A model generated the notes under the pieces. The model saw only the letters and a list, made by a program, of their open reading frames with translations, did no database searches and was not told where the DNA came from. From the NCBI RefSeq assembly GCF_000737785.1, contig NZ_JPRO01000001.1, forward strand, positions 1-64,000: 64,000 bases of DNA. Direction: 5' to 3'. The position numbers and the translations under genes are program-made. Origin of the DNA: Chryseobacterium luteum (GTDB taxonomy: Bacteria > Bacteroidota > Bacteroidia > Flavobacteriales > Weeksellaceae). This document shows positions 1-9,500 of this stretch, piece by piece. The stretch's first letter is position 1, and every line of letters begins with the position of its first letter.

Positions 1-1
1 A

Positions 2-1639
2 CTTGACGGGACGGTCATTTGCAACCAGTCATTTGCGCCTTCGGGTACCGCTGCTGCAATGACGATTGGATATTTTGGTTTTTCGGCTTCTACAGGAGGT
101 GCAAGATCAAGACATTCTATTAAAAATGTAAAAATCTATACGGATAAAGTTCCTATTTTACAAAGTACAGCAACACAGTCTTTCTGCCCCAATCCGACTA
201 CGGGATTCGGGTCTGTAAATCTGACCACTTTTAATTCTCAATTCGTAAGTAATCCTTCCAATTATACATTCACATATCTACAGGGCTCAACGCCTATTAC
301 CAATCCTACCAATTTCCAATTCAATGCAAATACTACGGTTACAGTGATCGTAAAGGACAATGCAGGAATATTATGTGATAACCCGGACGGAAAAATACAG
401 CTGGTGCTGGCTCCTCTTACCCTTACAGATAAAACTTTAACGGCATGTAACAACAATAAAGCGGGAACTGGATTGTTCAATCTTAATACAGCAGATGTAA
501 CGAACATACTTGGCGCAACCAGAAAATATTACAGAACTCTTAATGACCTGAATAACGGCACCAATGAAATTGCCAACCCCAACTCTTACACTTCCGCAGC
601 AGGAACTGTCTATGTAAAAGTGACCACTCCACAGGGATGTACCGGTACGGCAAAAATTACCTTAACATTTTACGCTGACACTCCGGTAAAAGAAGCTACA
701 CTGCAATCATGTTTTCTGCAGGAAAATGTGACAAATGCCATATTTGACCTTACTTCCGCCAATGTAACGACACTTTCGAGCGGTTTTACAAAGAAATATT
801 ATTTAAGTGTGGCGGATGCTTTAAGCGGAACTAATGAGATTGTAAATCCGTCTCAATATATGTCCGCAAGTACTGCAGTTTATGTAAAGGTAACGGATTC
901 CAATGCCTGTTTTGCCATAGCAAAAGTTAATCTTATTGTACTTCCTCCGGTAAAATCCACGGTTTTAAAAGACAAGATCATCTGTATTGACGGAAGAACT
1001 GATCTGGATGCAGGTCCGGGCTTTGACGGCTATGAATGGAACACCGGGGCAACCACTCCTTCTATCCAGGGAGTAGGTGTAGGGCTTTATTGGGTAAAAC
1101 TGAAAACAGGGAACTGTATTACACTGCAGACTGTAAGGGTTATTGCTTCTGCAAATCCTGTTATTACAAGCATCGATATCAATAATACAACGGTGACCGT
1201 GAATGTATCAGGCGGCACTCCACCGTATAAATATTCTTTAAACGGTACCGACTGGCAGGATTCTAATACCTTTACAGGGCTTCACAGAGGAGAGGCAAGA
1301 GTTTTTGTTAAAGATTTTTACAATTGCACCCCTGTGGAAGTTCAGATCACTGTTCCAAATCTGATCAATGCAATTACCCCTAACGGCGACAACGTAAATG
1401 ACGTTATTGATTATTCCGCGCTGGCATACAAGAAAAACCTGGTTTTCATAGTATATGACAGATACGGCAATAAACTTTATGAAGCTGATAAAATGAGAAA
1501 CTTCAAATGGGACGGAACAGCTTCCGGTAAAAAGATTCTTACGGGAACTTACTGGTATTCTATCTCATGGAATGAAAATGATAAAAACAGCACAGCTACA
1601 AAATATTCCGGCTGGGTATTGGTAAAAAACAGAGAATAA
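2..1639 (+). CDS. T9SS type B sorting domain lectin-like protein, 5' truncated by window edge
   Basis: The reading frame is open from base 2, and the first residues (LDGTVICNQSFAPSG) match the end of the lectin domain of the full-length paralogue at 1885-4146, so the gene starts upstream of the window. What remains is the end of an L-type lectin-like domain, three Cys-containing beta modules of about 80-90 residues, an Ig-like module (KDKIICIDGRTDLDAGPG), an SprB-like module (GGTPPYKYSLNG) and a C-terminal type IX secretion sorting domain of the CHU_C/type B class (AITPNGDNVNDVIDY, then VYDRYGNKLYE, WDGT and a basic end VKNRE). It is predicted to be exported by T9SS to the cell surface or medium and to bind glycans. 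The ligand is unknown. Confidence 0.9.
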   Translation, partial: LDGTVICNQSFAPSGTAAAMTIGYFGFSASTGGARSRHSIKNVKIYTDKVPILQSTATQSFCPNPTTGFGSVNLTTFNSQFVSNPSNYTFTYLQGSTPITNPTNFQFNANTTVTVIVKDNAGILCDNPDGKIQLVLAPLTLTDKTLTACNNNKAGTGLFNLNTADVTNILGATRKYYRTLNDLNNGTNEIANPNSYTSAAGTVYVKVTTPQGCTGTAKITLTFYADTPVKEATLQSCFLQENVTNAIFDLTSANVTTLSSGFTKKYYLSVADALSGTNEIVNPSQYMSASTAVYVKVTDSNACFAIAKVNLIVLPPVKSTVLKDKIICIDGRTDLDAGPGFDGYEWNTGATTPSIQGVGVGLYWVKLKTGNCITLQTVRVIASANPVITSIDINNTTVTVNVSGGTPPYKYSLNGTDWQDSNTFTGLHRGEARVFVKDFYNCTPVEVQITVPNLINAITPNGDNVNDVIDYSALAYKKNLVFIVYDRYGNKLYEADKMRNFKWDGTASGKKILTGTYWYSISWNENDKNSTATKYSGWVLVKNRE

Positions 1640-1654
1640 CGGTCTATTTATATA

Positions 1655-1683
1655 AAATCACTCCTTACCTGGAGTGATTTTTT
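1655..1683 (+). terminator. Intrinsic terminator after first lectin-like gene
   Basis: A 10-bp perfect stem (AAATCACTCC / GGAGTGATTT) with a TTACCT loop is followed by a T run, 15 bp after the stop codon. The same stem core, ATCACTCC, ends the downstream paralogue. Confidence 0.85.
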
Positions 1684-1695
1684 AAATACTATCGG

Positions 1696-1728
1696 GAATT
1701 TAAAATCAACTTACCTGATTTTAAATTC
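1696..1728. repeat. 13-bp perfect inverted repeat
   Basis: GAATTTAAAATCA (1696-1708) and its exact complement TGATTTTAAATTC (1716-1728) are separated by 7 bases. There is no T run on either side, so it is not an obvious terminator. It lies between the two paralogous lectin genes, upstream of the second promoter region. Confidence 0.6.
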
Positions 1729-1884
1729 AAATAAGAAAAAACGAATCCTTTATAGCCATTTTAAACCTACTTAAAATGAATTGTAAAAATGACAATTTTT
1801 ATTAATCAATTGACAATTATACATTATATACCGGACAATAAAACAAATAAATTTACAAGAATAACCTAAAACGAATCACTCCAC

Positions 1885-4146
1885 ATGAAAAGAAAACTAC
1901 TTATTTATTATTTAACGATTTTACTATGCTTTTCAGGAAACCTGTTTTCTCAAACCTATCAGCTTACAGGAAACCCCGTGAACACCACAGGCTGGGATCT
2001 TGTTTCGGATGCAGCTGTTGACAATGATTTTATCAGGCTTACCACAGACAACGGAAACCTGTATGGCGCTATAAAGCTGGCCACTCCCATCACCTTAAGT
2101 TACTGTGACAAATGGAAGGTAGAGTTTGATTTCAGAATTGACGGAAACGGAACAACCCAGTTCGGAAGAGGAGACGGATTCACATTCTGGTATCTCGCCA
2201 ATCCACCGACAGGATTTGTATCTGGAGGCGGGCTTGGAATTCCCGGAAATGCATCCGGACTTATGGTGGGATTTGATATTTTCAACAATACCACAGAAGG
2301 ACAGATGAGTAAAGTGCACGTTCTTTACGGCACCAACAACACAACGGGAAACAATATTGAATTCAATACAACACCCGGCAGTACGTTTCACTCTCCCGAC
2401 CTTATCTCTACTCAGCCATTTGTAGGGCCAACCTACAAACACGTAGAAGTGAACGGGGAAACGGATCTTACCAACCCTACAAACTGGATCATTAAAATAA
2501 AAATTGACGGTACTCTTATTGCAGACCAGTCATTTGCTCCTTCAGGAGCCGCTATCGGAATGTCACAGGGATATTTTGGGTTTTCGGCAGCGACCGGAGG
2601 TGCCAGCGCAAGACATTCTATTAAAAATGTAAAGGTTTTCGTAGACAAAGTTCCCATCCTGAACGCTACGGTGACACCATTTGTATGTACCAATCCGGCA
2701 ACGGGTACGGGAAGTGTGGATCTGACTTCGTTCAATGCACAGTTTGTCAATAATCCGTCAAATTATGTATTTACCTATTATGTTTTAGGAAGCTCCACGC
2801 CTATTTCCAATCCTTCAAGTTTCCCGTATTCAGGCAACACAACAATTAAGGTGGTCATTAAAGATCCAAGTTCTACGCTCTGCGACAATGGAGACGGAGT
2901 CATACAGCTGAATCCCACTCCATTTGCGGCAACTGACGCTTCACTCACAGGATGCAACAACAACAATGCAGGGACTGCGACATTTGACCTTACCACAGCG
3001 GCTTTAACAACTGTTCCGGGCTGTACTATGGAATTCTACAATACAATGTCTGACCTTAATGCAGGAATTAACCAGATTTCTAATCCTACAGCCTATGCAT
3101 CAGGAGCTGCAATACTGTTTGCAAAAGTGACCACCCCTCAAGGCTGTGTAAGCGTTGCAAAAGTTACATTGAATCTTAATCCGATCGTCCCGGTAACCGA
3201 TGCCAACTTAAGATCATGTTTCCTTGAAACCAATCCTTCACTGGGAACATTCAACCTAAGCAATGCGCCAGTCACTACATTGACAAATGCTACAAAAAAA
3301 TATTATCCATCTCTAACGGATGCAGTAAACGGAACCAATGAAATTTTAAATTTCTTAACCTATACCGCCCCATCCGGCGTAATTTATGTAAAAGTATTTA
3401 GTACGCAGGGATGTTATTCGATTGCAAAAGTTACCCTTACCGTTCTGGCACCGGTTCTATCGAGTGTATTAAAGGACAAAATCATTTGTATTGAAGACAA
3501 AACCACCTTAGATGCAGGCCCGGGATTCAACGGTTATGAGTGGAGCACAGGAGCAACGACCCAGACTATCACGAATGTAGGTGTAGGAACTTATTGGGTA
3601 AAATTAAAAACCGGAGACTGTATCGCATTACAGCCTGTAAAGGTATATGCTTCGGAACAGCCTGTGGTTACCAGCATTGATATTTCAGGAAGTACAGTAA
3701 CTGTTTTTGTGAATGGAGGAACTCCTCCTTACCGATATTCTATGGATAACATACAGTGGCAGGATTCCAATATCTTCAACAATGTTGCCAGAGGCGAAAC
3801 TAAAATTTATGTAAAAGACAGCTATGACTGTGAACCTATTGAGATTGACATCACTGTTCCTAATCTGATCAACGTTATCACTCCAAACGGAGACGGAATA
3901 AATGATGCTATTGATTATTCAGCCCTTTCCAATAAAAAGAATCTGGAGATCGGAATCTTTGACAGATATGGATACAAGCTTTTCCAGGCTGACAAGTCTA
4001 ACAGATATGTCTGGGATGGTACCACCAACGGAAGTAAAAAAGTTCCTACAGGAAACTACTGGTATTCCATCACCTGGAATGAAAACAACAGCAAGAATAC
4101 CCCAATTAAATTCTCAGGCTGGATTATGGTGAAAAACAGAGAATAG
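1885..4146 (+). CDS. Secreted lectin-like T9SS type B sorting domain protein
   Basis: Full-length 753-residue paralogue of the preceding gene. The start gives a clean signal peptide (MKRKLLIYYLTILLCFSG...FSQ). Residues ~24-255 form an L-type (legume) lectin-like domain with the FGRGDGFTFWYLA and GGGLGIPG segments. Three repeated Cys-containing beta modules follow (~255-515), then an Ig-like module (DKIICIEDKTTLDAGPG), an SprB-like module (NGGTPPYRYSMDN) and the type B T9SS C-terminal domain from about residue 660 (VITPNGDGINDAIDY ... FDRYGYKLFQ ... WDGT ... VKNRE). It is probably exported across the outer membrane and attached or released as an adhesin or glycan-binding protein. Tandem duplication with gene 1 is clear at both protein and terminator level. 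Confidence 0.92.
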   Translation: MKRKLLIYYLTILLCFSGNLFSQTYQLTGNPVNTTGWDLVSDAAVDNDFIRLTTDNGNLYGAIKLATPITLSYCDKWKVEFDFRIDGNGTTQFGRGDGFTFWYLANPPTGFVSGGGLGIPGNASGLMVGFDIFNNTTEGQMSKVHVLYGTNNTTGNNIEFNTTPGSTFHSPDLISTQPFVGPTYKHVEVNGETDLTNPTNWIIKIKIDGTLIADQSFAPSGAAIGMSQGYFGFSAATGGASARHSIKNVKVFVDKVPILNATVTPFVCTNPATGTGSVDLTSFNAQFVNNPSNYVFTYYVLGSSTPISNPSSFPYSGNTTIKVVIKDPSSTLCDNGDGVIQLNPTPFAATDASLTGCNNNNAGTATFDLTTAALTTVPGCTMEFYNTMSDLNAGINQISNPTAYASGAAILFAKVTTPQGCVSVAKVTLNLNPIVPVTDANLRSCFLETNPSLGTFNLSNAPVTTLTNATKKYYPSLTDAVNGTNEILNFLTYTAPSGVIYVKVFSTQGCYSIAKVTLTVLAPVLSSVLKDKIICIEDKTTLDAGPGFNGYEWSTGATTQTITNVGVGTYWVKLKTGDCIALQPVKVYASEQPVVTSIDISGSTVTVFVNGGTPPYRYSMDNIQWQDSNIFNNVARGETKIYVKDSYDCEPIEIDITVPNLINVITPNGDGINDAIDYSALSNKKNLEIGIFDRYGYKLFQADKSNRYVWDGTTNGSKKVPTGNYWYSITWNENNSKNTPIKFSGWIMVKNRE

Positions 4147-4175
4147 TTAAAACTGATTATTATTTTTATACCCCT

Positions 4176-4207
4176 GATCACTCCAAATTTGGAGTGATCT
4201 TTTTTTG
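4176..4207 (+). terminator. Intrinsic terminator after second lectin-like gene
   Basis: A 9-bp stem (GATCACTCC / GGAGTGATC) with an AAATTT loop precedes a run of seven T. The stem is nearly the same as the terminator at 1655-1683, so the duplication that produced the two genes included the terminator. Confidence 0.88.
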
Positions 4208-4262
4208 GTTTTTGCTGCAGGAGATATTTTATGATAAACGCATTTTATTCATATTCAATTCT

Positions 4263-4270
4263 TAAATTTG
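4263..4270 (+). promoter_or_regulatory. Bacteroidota -7 box, four bases before the start codon
   Basis: TAAATTTG fits TAnnTTTG and lies only 4 bases upstream of the ATG at 4275, so the transcript should be leaderless or nearly so. No clear -33 TTTG was found at the usual distance. Confidence 0.5.
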
Positions 4271-4274
4271 TCCT

Positions 4275-4901
4275 ATGAATTATTTGGAAGCTTTAAGCAG
4301 AAGATATTCTGTGAAGAAATTTAATCATGAGATCATTCCTCAGGATATCCTGCACAATATTCTTGAGTCGGGGAAGTTGTCTGCCAGTTCGCTTGGACTT
4401 CAGCCCTACAAAGTATTGGTCGTGGAAAGCGAGGAAATGAAACAGAAATTAATTCCGGCTTTCTATAATCCTTCACAGGTTTCTACCTGCTCACACCTTA
4501 TAGTTATCATTTCGAAGAAAACTATTGAGGAAAGCTATATTCATGGTTATTTTAATCATATTTCCGAGGTAAGGGAAACTCCCGTTGAGAAACTCGACCT
4601 CTTCAGGAAAAGCATTAACCAGCATATTACCCAAAAAACAAAGGATGAAATTTTCAACTGGGCCGAAAAGCAGTCCTATATAGTATTGGCCAATCTGATG
4701 TATGCCGCTGCTATTGAAAGTGTAGACTCATGCCCTATGGAAGGCTTCCGGCAGGATTTGATAGAAGAGATTCTCAGCATCAATCCCGACACAGAAAAAG
4801 TAACCGTAACCCTGGCTTTGGGCTACCGTTCTGAGGAAGATCATTTTCAGCACCTGAAAAAAGTAAGAAAACCAAACGAAAAATTGTTTAAATTTATTTA
4901 A
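4275..4901 (+). CDS. Nitroreductase family NAD(P)H-dependent oxidoreductase
   Basis: This 208-residue protein starts MNYLEALSRRYSVKKF, the usual N-terminus of the FMN-dependent nitroreductase fold (R..RRS.R.F). It continues with SASSLGLQPYKVLVV, the conserved flavin-contacting SSxGLQPW/Y-type segment, and PMEGFRQDLIEEIL (the CPMEGF motif of NfsB-like enzymes). Length and motif order fit NfsB/YdgI-like two-electron reductases of nitro compounds or quinones; the substrate cannot be read from sequence. It is monocistronic by spacing and has its own -7 box. It sits just upstream of the lanthipeptide genes, but nothing ties it to that pathway. Confidence 0.88.
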   Translation: MNYLEALSRRYSVKKFNHEIIPQDILHNILESGKLSASSLGLQPYKVLVVESEEMKQKLIPAFYNPSQVSTCSHLIVIISKKTIEESYIHGYFNHISEVRETPVEKLDLFRKSINQHITQKTKDEIFNWAEKQSYIVLANLMYAAAIESVDSCPMEGFRQDLIEEILSINPDTEKVTVTLALGYRSEEDHFQHLKKVRKPNEKLFKFI

Positions 4902-4970
4902 TATTAATTTTTCCTTTTTTCTTAAAAAAATACTAAATTAGCTTTATCAACTTTACAAAATTATTTTTTT

Positions 4971-5249
4971 ATGGAAAAGAAAAAAATTAAAAAACTTGAA
5001 CTTCATAAGAAAGAAGTTTTAGATCTGTCCCGAGAAAATATGCAGAATGTATTAGGCGGAGGCAGTACGCTGACCTATGATTTTGGAGCTACCTGCCCAC
5101 AAACTGTACCGGCAAATTGCGACCCCAATCAAACCAATGACTGTGAAGGAGGGGGGCCAACGTGGCCTACTGCGGGAGAAATAACCTGTGGATACACTGC
5201 TGATGATATTTGCCACACAGGAGACTGGTGGGTATGCACAAGAACATAA
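4971..5249 (+). CDS. Class I lanthipeptide precursor (LanA-like), GG-type leader
   Basis: This 92-residue peptide has a charged N-terminal leader (KKLELHKKEVLDL) ending in a Gly triplet at residues 29-31 (NVLGGG). That is the pattern of Bacteroidota class I lanthipeptide and other GG-leader natural product precursors. The presumed core (residues 32-92) has six Cys (42, 50, 58, 73, 81, 89) and 13 Ser/Thr, so up to six (methyl)lanthionine rings are possible in principle. It is followed by genes for LanC and LanB, which supports the call. The core is acidic and has two Trp in a row (DWWVC), unlike nisin. The exact cleavage site and ring pattern are inferred. A terminator-like hairpin separates it from lanC. 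Confidence 0.82.
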   Translation: MEKKKIKKLELHKKEVLDLSRENMQNVLGGGSTLTYDFGATCPQTVPANCDPNQTNDCEGGGPTWPTAGEITCGYTADDICHTGDWWVCTRT

Positions 5250-5277
5250 TCATAAATTTGAAGAGCAAAAACCTTAT

Positions 5278-5305
5278 AAAAGATAGTATTATGTACTATC
5301 TTTTT
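5278..5305 (+). terminator. Intrinsic terminator or attenuator between lanthipeptide precursor and lanC
   Basis: An 11-bp perfect stem (AAAAGATAGTA / TACTATCTTTT) with a TTATG loop and a short T tail lies 28 bp after the precursor stop and 32 bp before lanC. Partial termination here would make precursor mRNA more abundant than enzyme mRNA. Confidence 0.7.
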
Positions 5306-5336
5306 ACTTATATACCTTTACGTTCACGAAAAACAT

Positions 5337-6524
5337 ATGAAAAATCTGTTAATAGAATTAGAGAATATTAACGAAAGGATTAATAACCACTTAAAACTCA
5401 TAAACAGAAAAGGTGGCTTATTAGATGATCTTGGAGGGATTACTCTTTTCAAATTTTACTACGGAAGATATAAAAATAATCCTGATGATATATCGGTAGC
5501 TAATTCTCTTGTTGATATTATCATCAATAATATTCAGGCATCAGCCTATCATAACATCAAATACAGTAACGGTTCGGCCGGACTTGGTTGGTTATTAAAG
5601 CATTTGAAAAAAGAAGATTTTATTGACTTTGAATCCGGCGATATTTTCAGTGATCTGGATGAAATCATATTAGAATATTCTATTAAAGAATTGGAAAAAG
5701 GAAATTATGACTTTCTTCATGGAGCTATGGGTGGGCTGCATTATTTCTTAGAAGATGTTCCGAACCTGCCTTCTATACAAATAATTTGTTCAAAATTAGA
5801 TGAGACAAAACACCAAGCACATAACAAATATAGTTTTTGGCCATTTTATAACATCTTAGATCACACCATTCACGAAGAAACTATAAATTTAGGACTCTCT
5901 CATGGGCAACCATCAATTGTATCCATACTTGCTTCTGTTTACAAAATATTTCCACAGAAAAACTTAAAAAAACTACTTGAAGATGCTGTACAAACAGTTC
6001 TCTTCTGCAAAAACACCAGCGGGTCTTATTCTATATTCCCTCCCAGATTCATCATCTCACAAGGCACTAAAAATCACACATCCAGGATGGCATGGTGTTA
6101 CGGTGATCCCGGAATCGCCTGCTCTCTATGGAATGCAGGAGAAGCTCTCAACAACAAAGTCCTTAAAAAAAATGCTTTAGAATGCATAAATAATTCTTTA
6201 AACAGAAAATCACTTACTGCAAACCTTATTAAGGATGCTGGCCTATGCCATGGATCAGCTGGTATTTTGCAAATTTTCAACAGCTTCGCCAATAAAACCA
6301 ACAACAAAAGTATAGAGAATATTATACCTTACTGGCAAGGTGTCACTACTGAATTGATCAATACAAATACAGAAGAAGTTCCATCGGGATTTAGTGCATG
6401 GAATGAAAAAAATGGCTACTATAATGATTTTGGACTACTTCAGGGACTTAGCGGTATAGGGCTTGCCCTGCTGTCTCTGGCAGATGACAATTCATTCAAT
6501 TGGCAAAGAGCCTTATTAATCTAA
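5337..6524 (+). CDS. Lanthionine synthetase C family cyclase (LanC)
   Basis: This 395-residue protein has the alpha-toroid LanC features: the catalytic His motif GLSHGQ (H189), the first zinc Cys in AWCYGDPG (C254) and the adjacent zinc ligands in GLCHGSAG (C304, H305), in the order seen in NisC. The family adds Cys thiols onto dehydroalanine or dehydrobutyrine to form thioether rings in the cytoplasm. All expected metal and acid/base residues are present, so an active enzyme is likely. It ends 4 bases before the dehydratase gene, so the two are translationally close. It follows the precursor gene after a terminator-like hairpin. Confidence 0.9.
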   Translation: MKNLLIELENINERINNHLKLINRKGGLLDDLGGITLFKFYYGRYKNNPDDISVANSLVDIIINNIQASAYHNIKYSNGSAGLGWLLKHLKKEDFIDFESGDIFSDLDEIILEYSIKELEKGNYDFLHGAMGGLHYFLEDVPNLPSIQIICSKLDETKHQAHNKYSFWPFYNILDHTIHEETINLGLSHGQPSIVSILASVYKIFPQKNLKKLLEDAVQTVLFCKNTSGSYSIFPPRFIISQGTKNHTSRMAWCYGDPGIACSLWNAGEALNNKVLKKNALECINNSLNRKSLTANLIKDAGLCHGSAGILQIFNSFANKTNNKSIENIIPYWQGVTTELINTNTEEVPSGFSAWNEKNGYYNDFGLLQGLSGIGLALLSLADDNSFNWQRALLI

Positions 6525-6528
6525 ATTA

Positions 6529-9500
6529 ATGACTATGTTCCAAAGTGACTTTTACGCAGCCCGAAAACCTCTTTTACCTATTAATAAATTATTTCTCTTT
6601 TATAAGTTTTCCAAGAATAATTCCGAAGGCAAAACATTAGAATATCTTGTCAGCGAATTTTCAACAAATAATCAGCTAAAAGAGGCCTTATATCTTGCTT
6701 CGGATACCCTATACAATGAGCTCAACAAATACATTCTCAATCCAAATAAATTAACGCCGAAAGAAAGAAAAAGAACGCTCCTCTCCCTCTCTAAATACTA
6801 CATAAGAGCAGCAAGTCGTTGTACTCCTTTCGGTGCTTTTGCCAGCTTACAAAAGGGTCTGATCTCTCATAATAATGTTTCGGAGACCGGGCCTTCCAAT
6901 AATAAAAATTCTTTCAAGTATAATGTCCGACTGGATATGGAAATATTATTTGAGCTGTCCAATCATCTTCTAAACATTAAAGGCATAAAAGATCATTTAA
7001 TCTTTTCTCCCAATAACAGTCTGTATAAAACAAAAAACGATTATCGATACATAGAGTACCGGCTTATTAAAAACATTCGTAAGCACCATCTCATGTCTAT
7101 AGATAAGAATCCGGTGACAGAGGATATTTTAAAAATTTCCCAAAATGGAATTTCATATCATGAGCTATTAAACAGAATATTGGAAATGTATTCTTTCCCT
7201 GAAGATGAAATAAAGGATTATATTGATGATCTTATAAAAAGTAAGATTCTTATTTCCAATTTGGATATAAATGTTACAGGAAAGGAATATTTTGAAGTTT
7301 TAGCAGACATTACTTCAAAAATCCCGGAACAATCAGTTGGCCAAGATTTTTTAAATTTCAAAAAAAACATCAATAAAATTAAAGCCGACCTCCTCAAAGT
7401 AACTACCGATTGTAACATTGACCTGTATAAGAGCATATATGATCATGTAAAAAAAATACTTCCTGAAACAAAAGAAACCAACCTAATTCAGTTGGATGTC
7501 ATCAATATGGAGCCCGATACTTCAGTACCACCTGAACTCGTTACTGATCTGAACAGTTTATTAAAGATATTATCCGGGTTTTCATCTGCCAGCAGCAACG
7601 AGTACAATCATCTAGAATCTTTTAAAAAGGAATTCTCAGATAGATACGAAAGCAGAAAGGTAAAGCTACTGGAAGTCCTGGACGAAGAAATAGGCATTGG
7701 GTATAGAACTGAACAAAGACCAACTGTTAACCAGAGCCCCAACAACAATACACTTCAAGAATTCGTGTTATTGAAATATCACAATTATCTAAAAGAAAAC
7801 CATAAACAAATTACTATTACATTAGAAGAGACTGAAATTTTTTTTAAATATTCAAAAAACGCTCTTCCGGAAAATAACATTTCTTTTTTCTTAAAAATGT
7901 TTCCTGCAAAAGATGGCAGTCTGGTACAGTTGAATTCATATTCAAATTCTTTTTCAAATTTATTAGGCCGCTTCTGCTCGTTTCATGATGAGCTTTATGA
8001 TGAGCTTAATAATCTTATAAAAAGAGAGGAAAGTCAAAATACCAACTTTATATATGCCGAAATCTCCCATCTTCCGCAGTCAAGGATTGGGAATGTAATC
8101 TCCAGGCCACATTTTGGCACTTATGAAATTCCTTACCTATCTGCTTCTCTTCTTCCTAAAGAGCAGCAAATAAATGTGGATGATCTCTATATTCAGGTAA
8201 TAAACAACGAAATTTTTCTATTTTCAAAAAATCATAAAAAGCCGATCAAGCCCAGGCTCTCTAACGCTCATAATTACAAGATAAAAAGCCTACCTGTATA
8301 TGAATTCCTATGTGAAATGCAACATCAGAACAGCAGTCAAAAGGCCGTCTGGAATTGGGGGATTGTAGAAAAACTGGAACAATATCTGCCACGGGTGACT
8401 TACAAAAATATCGTACTCGAACCTGCAAAATGGATTTTAAAGGATAAAAACATCGAACTTTTAAAAAAGCATTCAAGTATAGATTCTTTTTCAAAAGCAT
8501 TACAGGCTTTAAAAATTGACTTAAAAATTGATGATATAATAATAATTAAGCAAGCTGATAACTTTCTTTGTCTAGATATTTCCAGTACTGTTGGAATAGA
8601 AATCCTTCACAAAGAAATTTTAAAAAACAACAAAGTCATCCTTTACGAATGCCTGTTTAAGGATTTTTTATCTGATGAAGAAAAGTACAACAAGGAAATT
8701 ATAATACCTCTTACCAATTACAATAATCGTTCTTTTGTAAAACCAACAAAAGTAAGTCAAACTTTAAAAAATGAAAACAGCCGATTTTTTATATCAGGCA
8801 CAGATTGGATCTATTTGAAGATTTATATAAACCCTAAATTTGCGTCTGGTGTATTGGTTAAACTTTTATCACAGATTGAAAGATGGAGGAAAAAAAAACT
8901 TGTGAAAAAATGGTTTTTCTTAAGATACAATGATCCAAAATTCCATATCAGATTACGAATTAATCTTAATCAATCCGAATCAAACCCAATACAGCAAAAG
9001 CTGAATAGACTTCTAAATCGCTTTATCAAAGACGGTATTGTTTCTAATATTACTTTTGATACCTATTTCAGAGAAATCGAACGTTATCACAATAAGATGG
9101 AGGAATCAGAAGAAATATTTTTCTTTGATTCCCTGATTTCATATTCTCTGTATTCACGCTTTCCAAATATTCAGTATACAGATTTATTTTATACCTCATA
9201 TTACATTGTTCAAAAATATATTGCTGTACTAGAGAATATCGGCATTCATTCTGGAAACTTCGTCAAAAGACAGTATGAATCCTTTGCTTCTGAATTTAAT
9301 TTCAACAACAATAAAAGCCTGCGGGACTCTTTTCATAAGGAAATCAGAATATTTAGAAATATTAATATCGAGGAGAGGCTTGATATTGATCTGAAACTTT
9401 TTATAGATAAAACTTTTGAAAAGAATATATATATAATACTAAATACCATTTACGATTCAATCAACATACAACTGATTAATATTTTATCCAGCTACATTCA

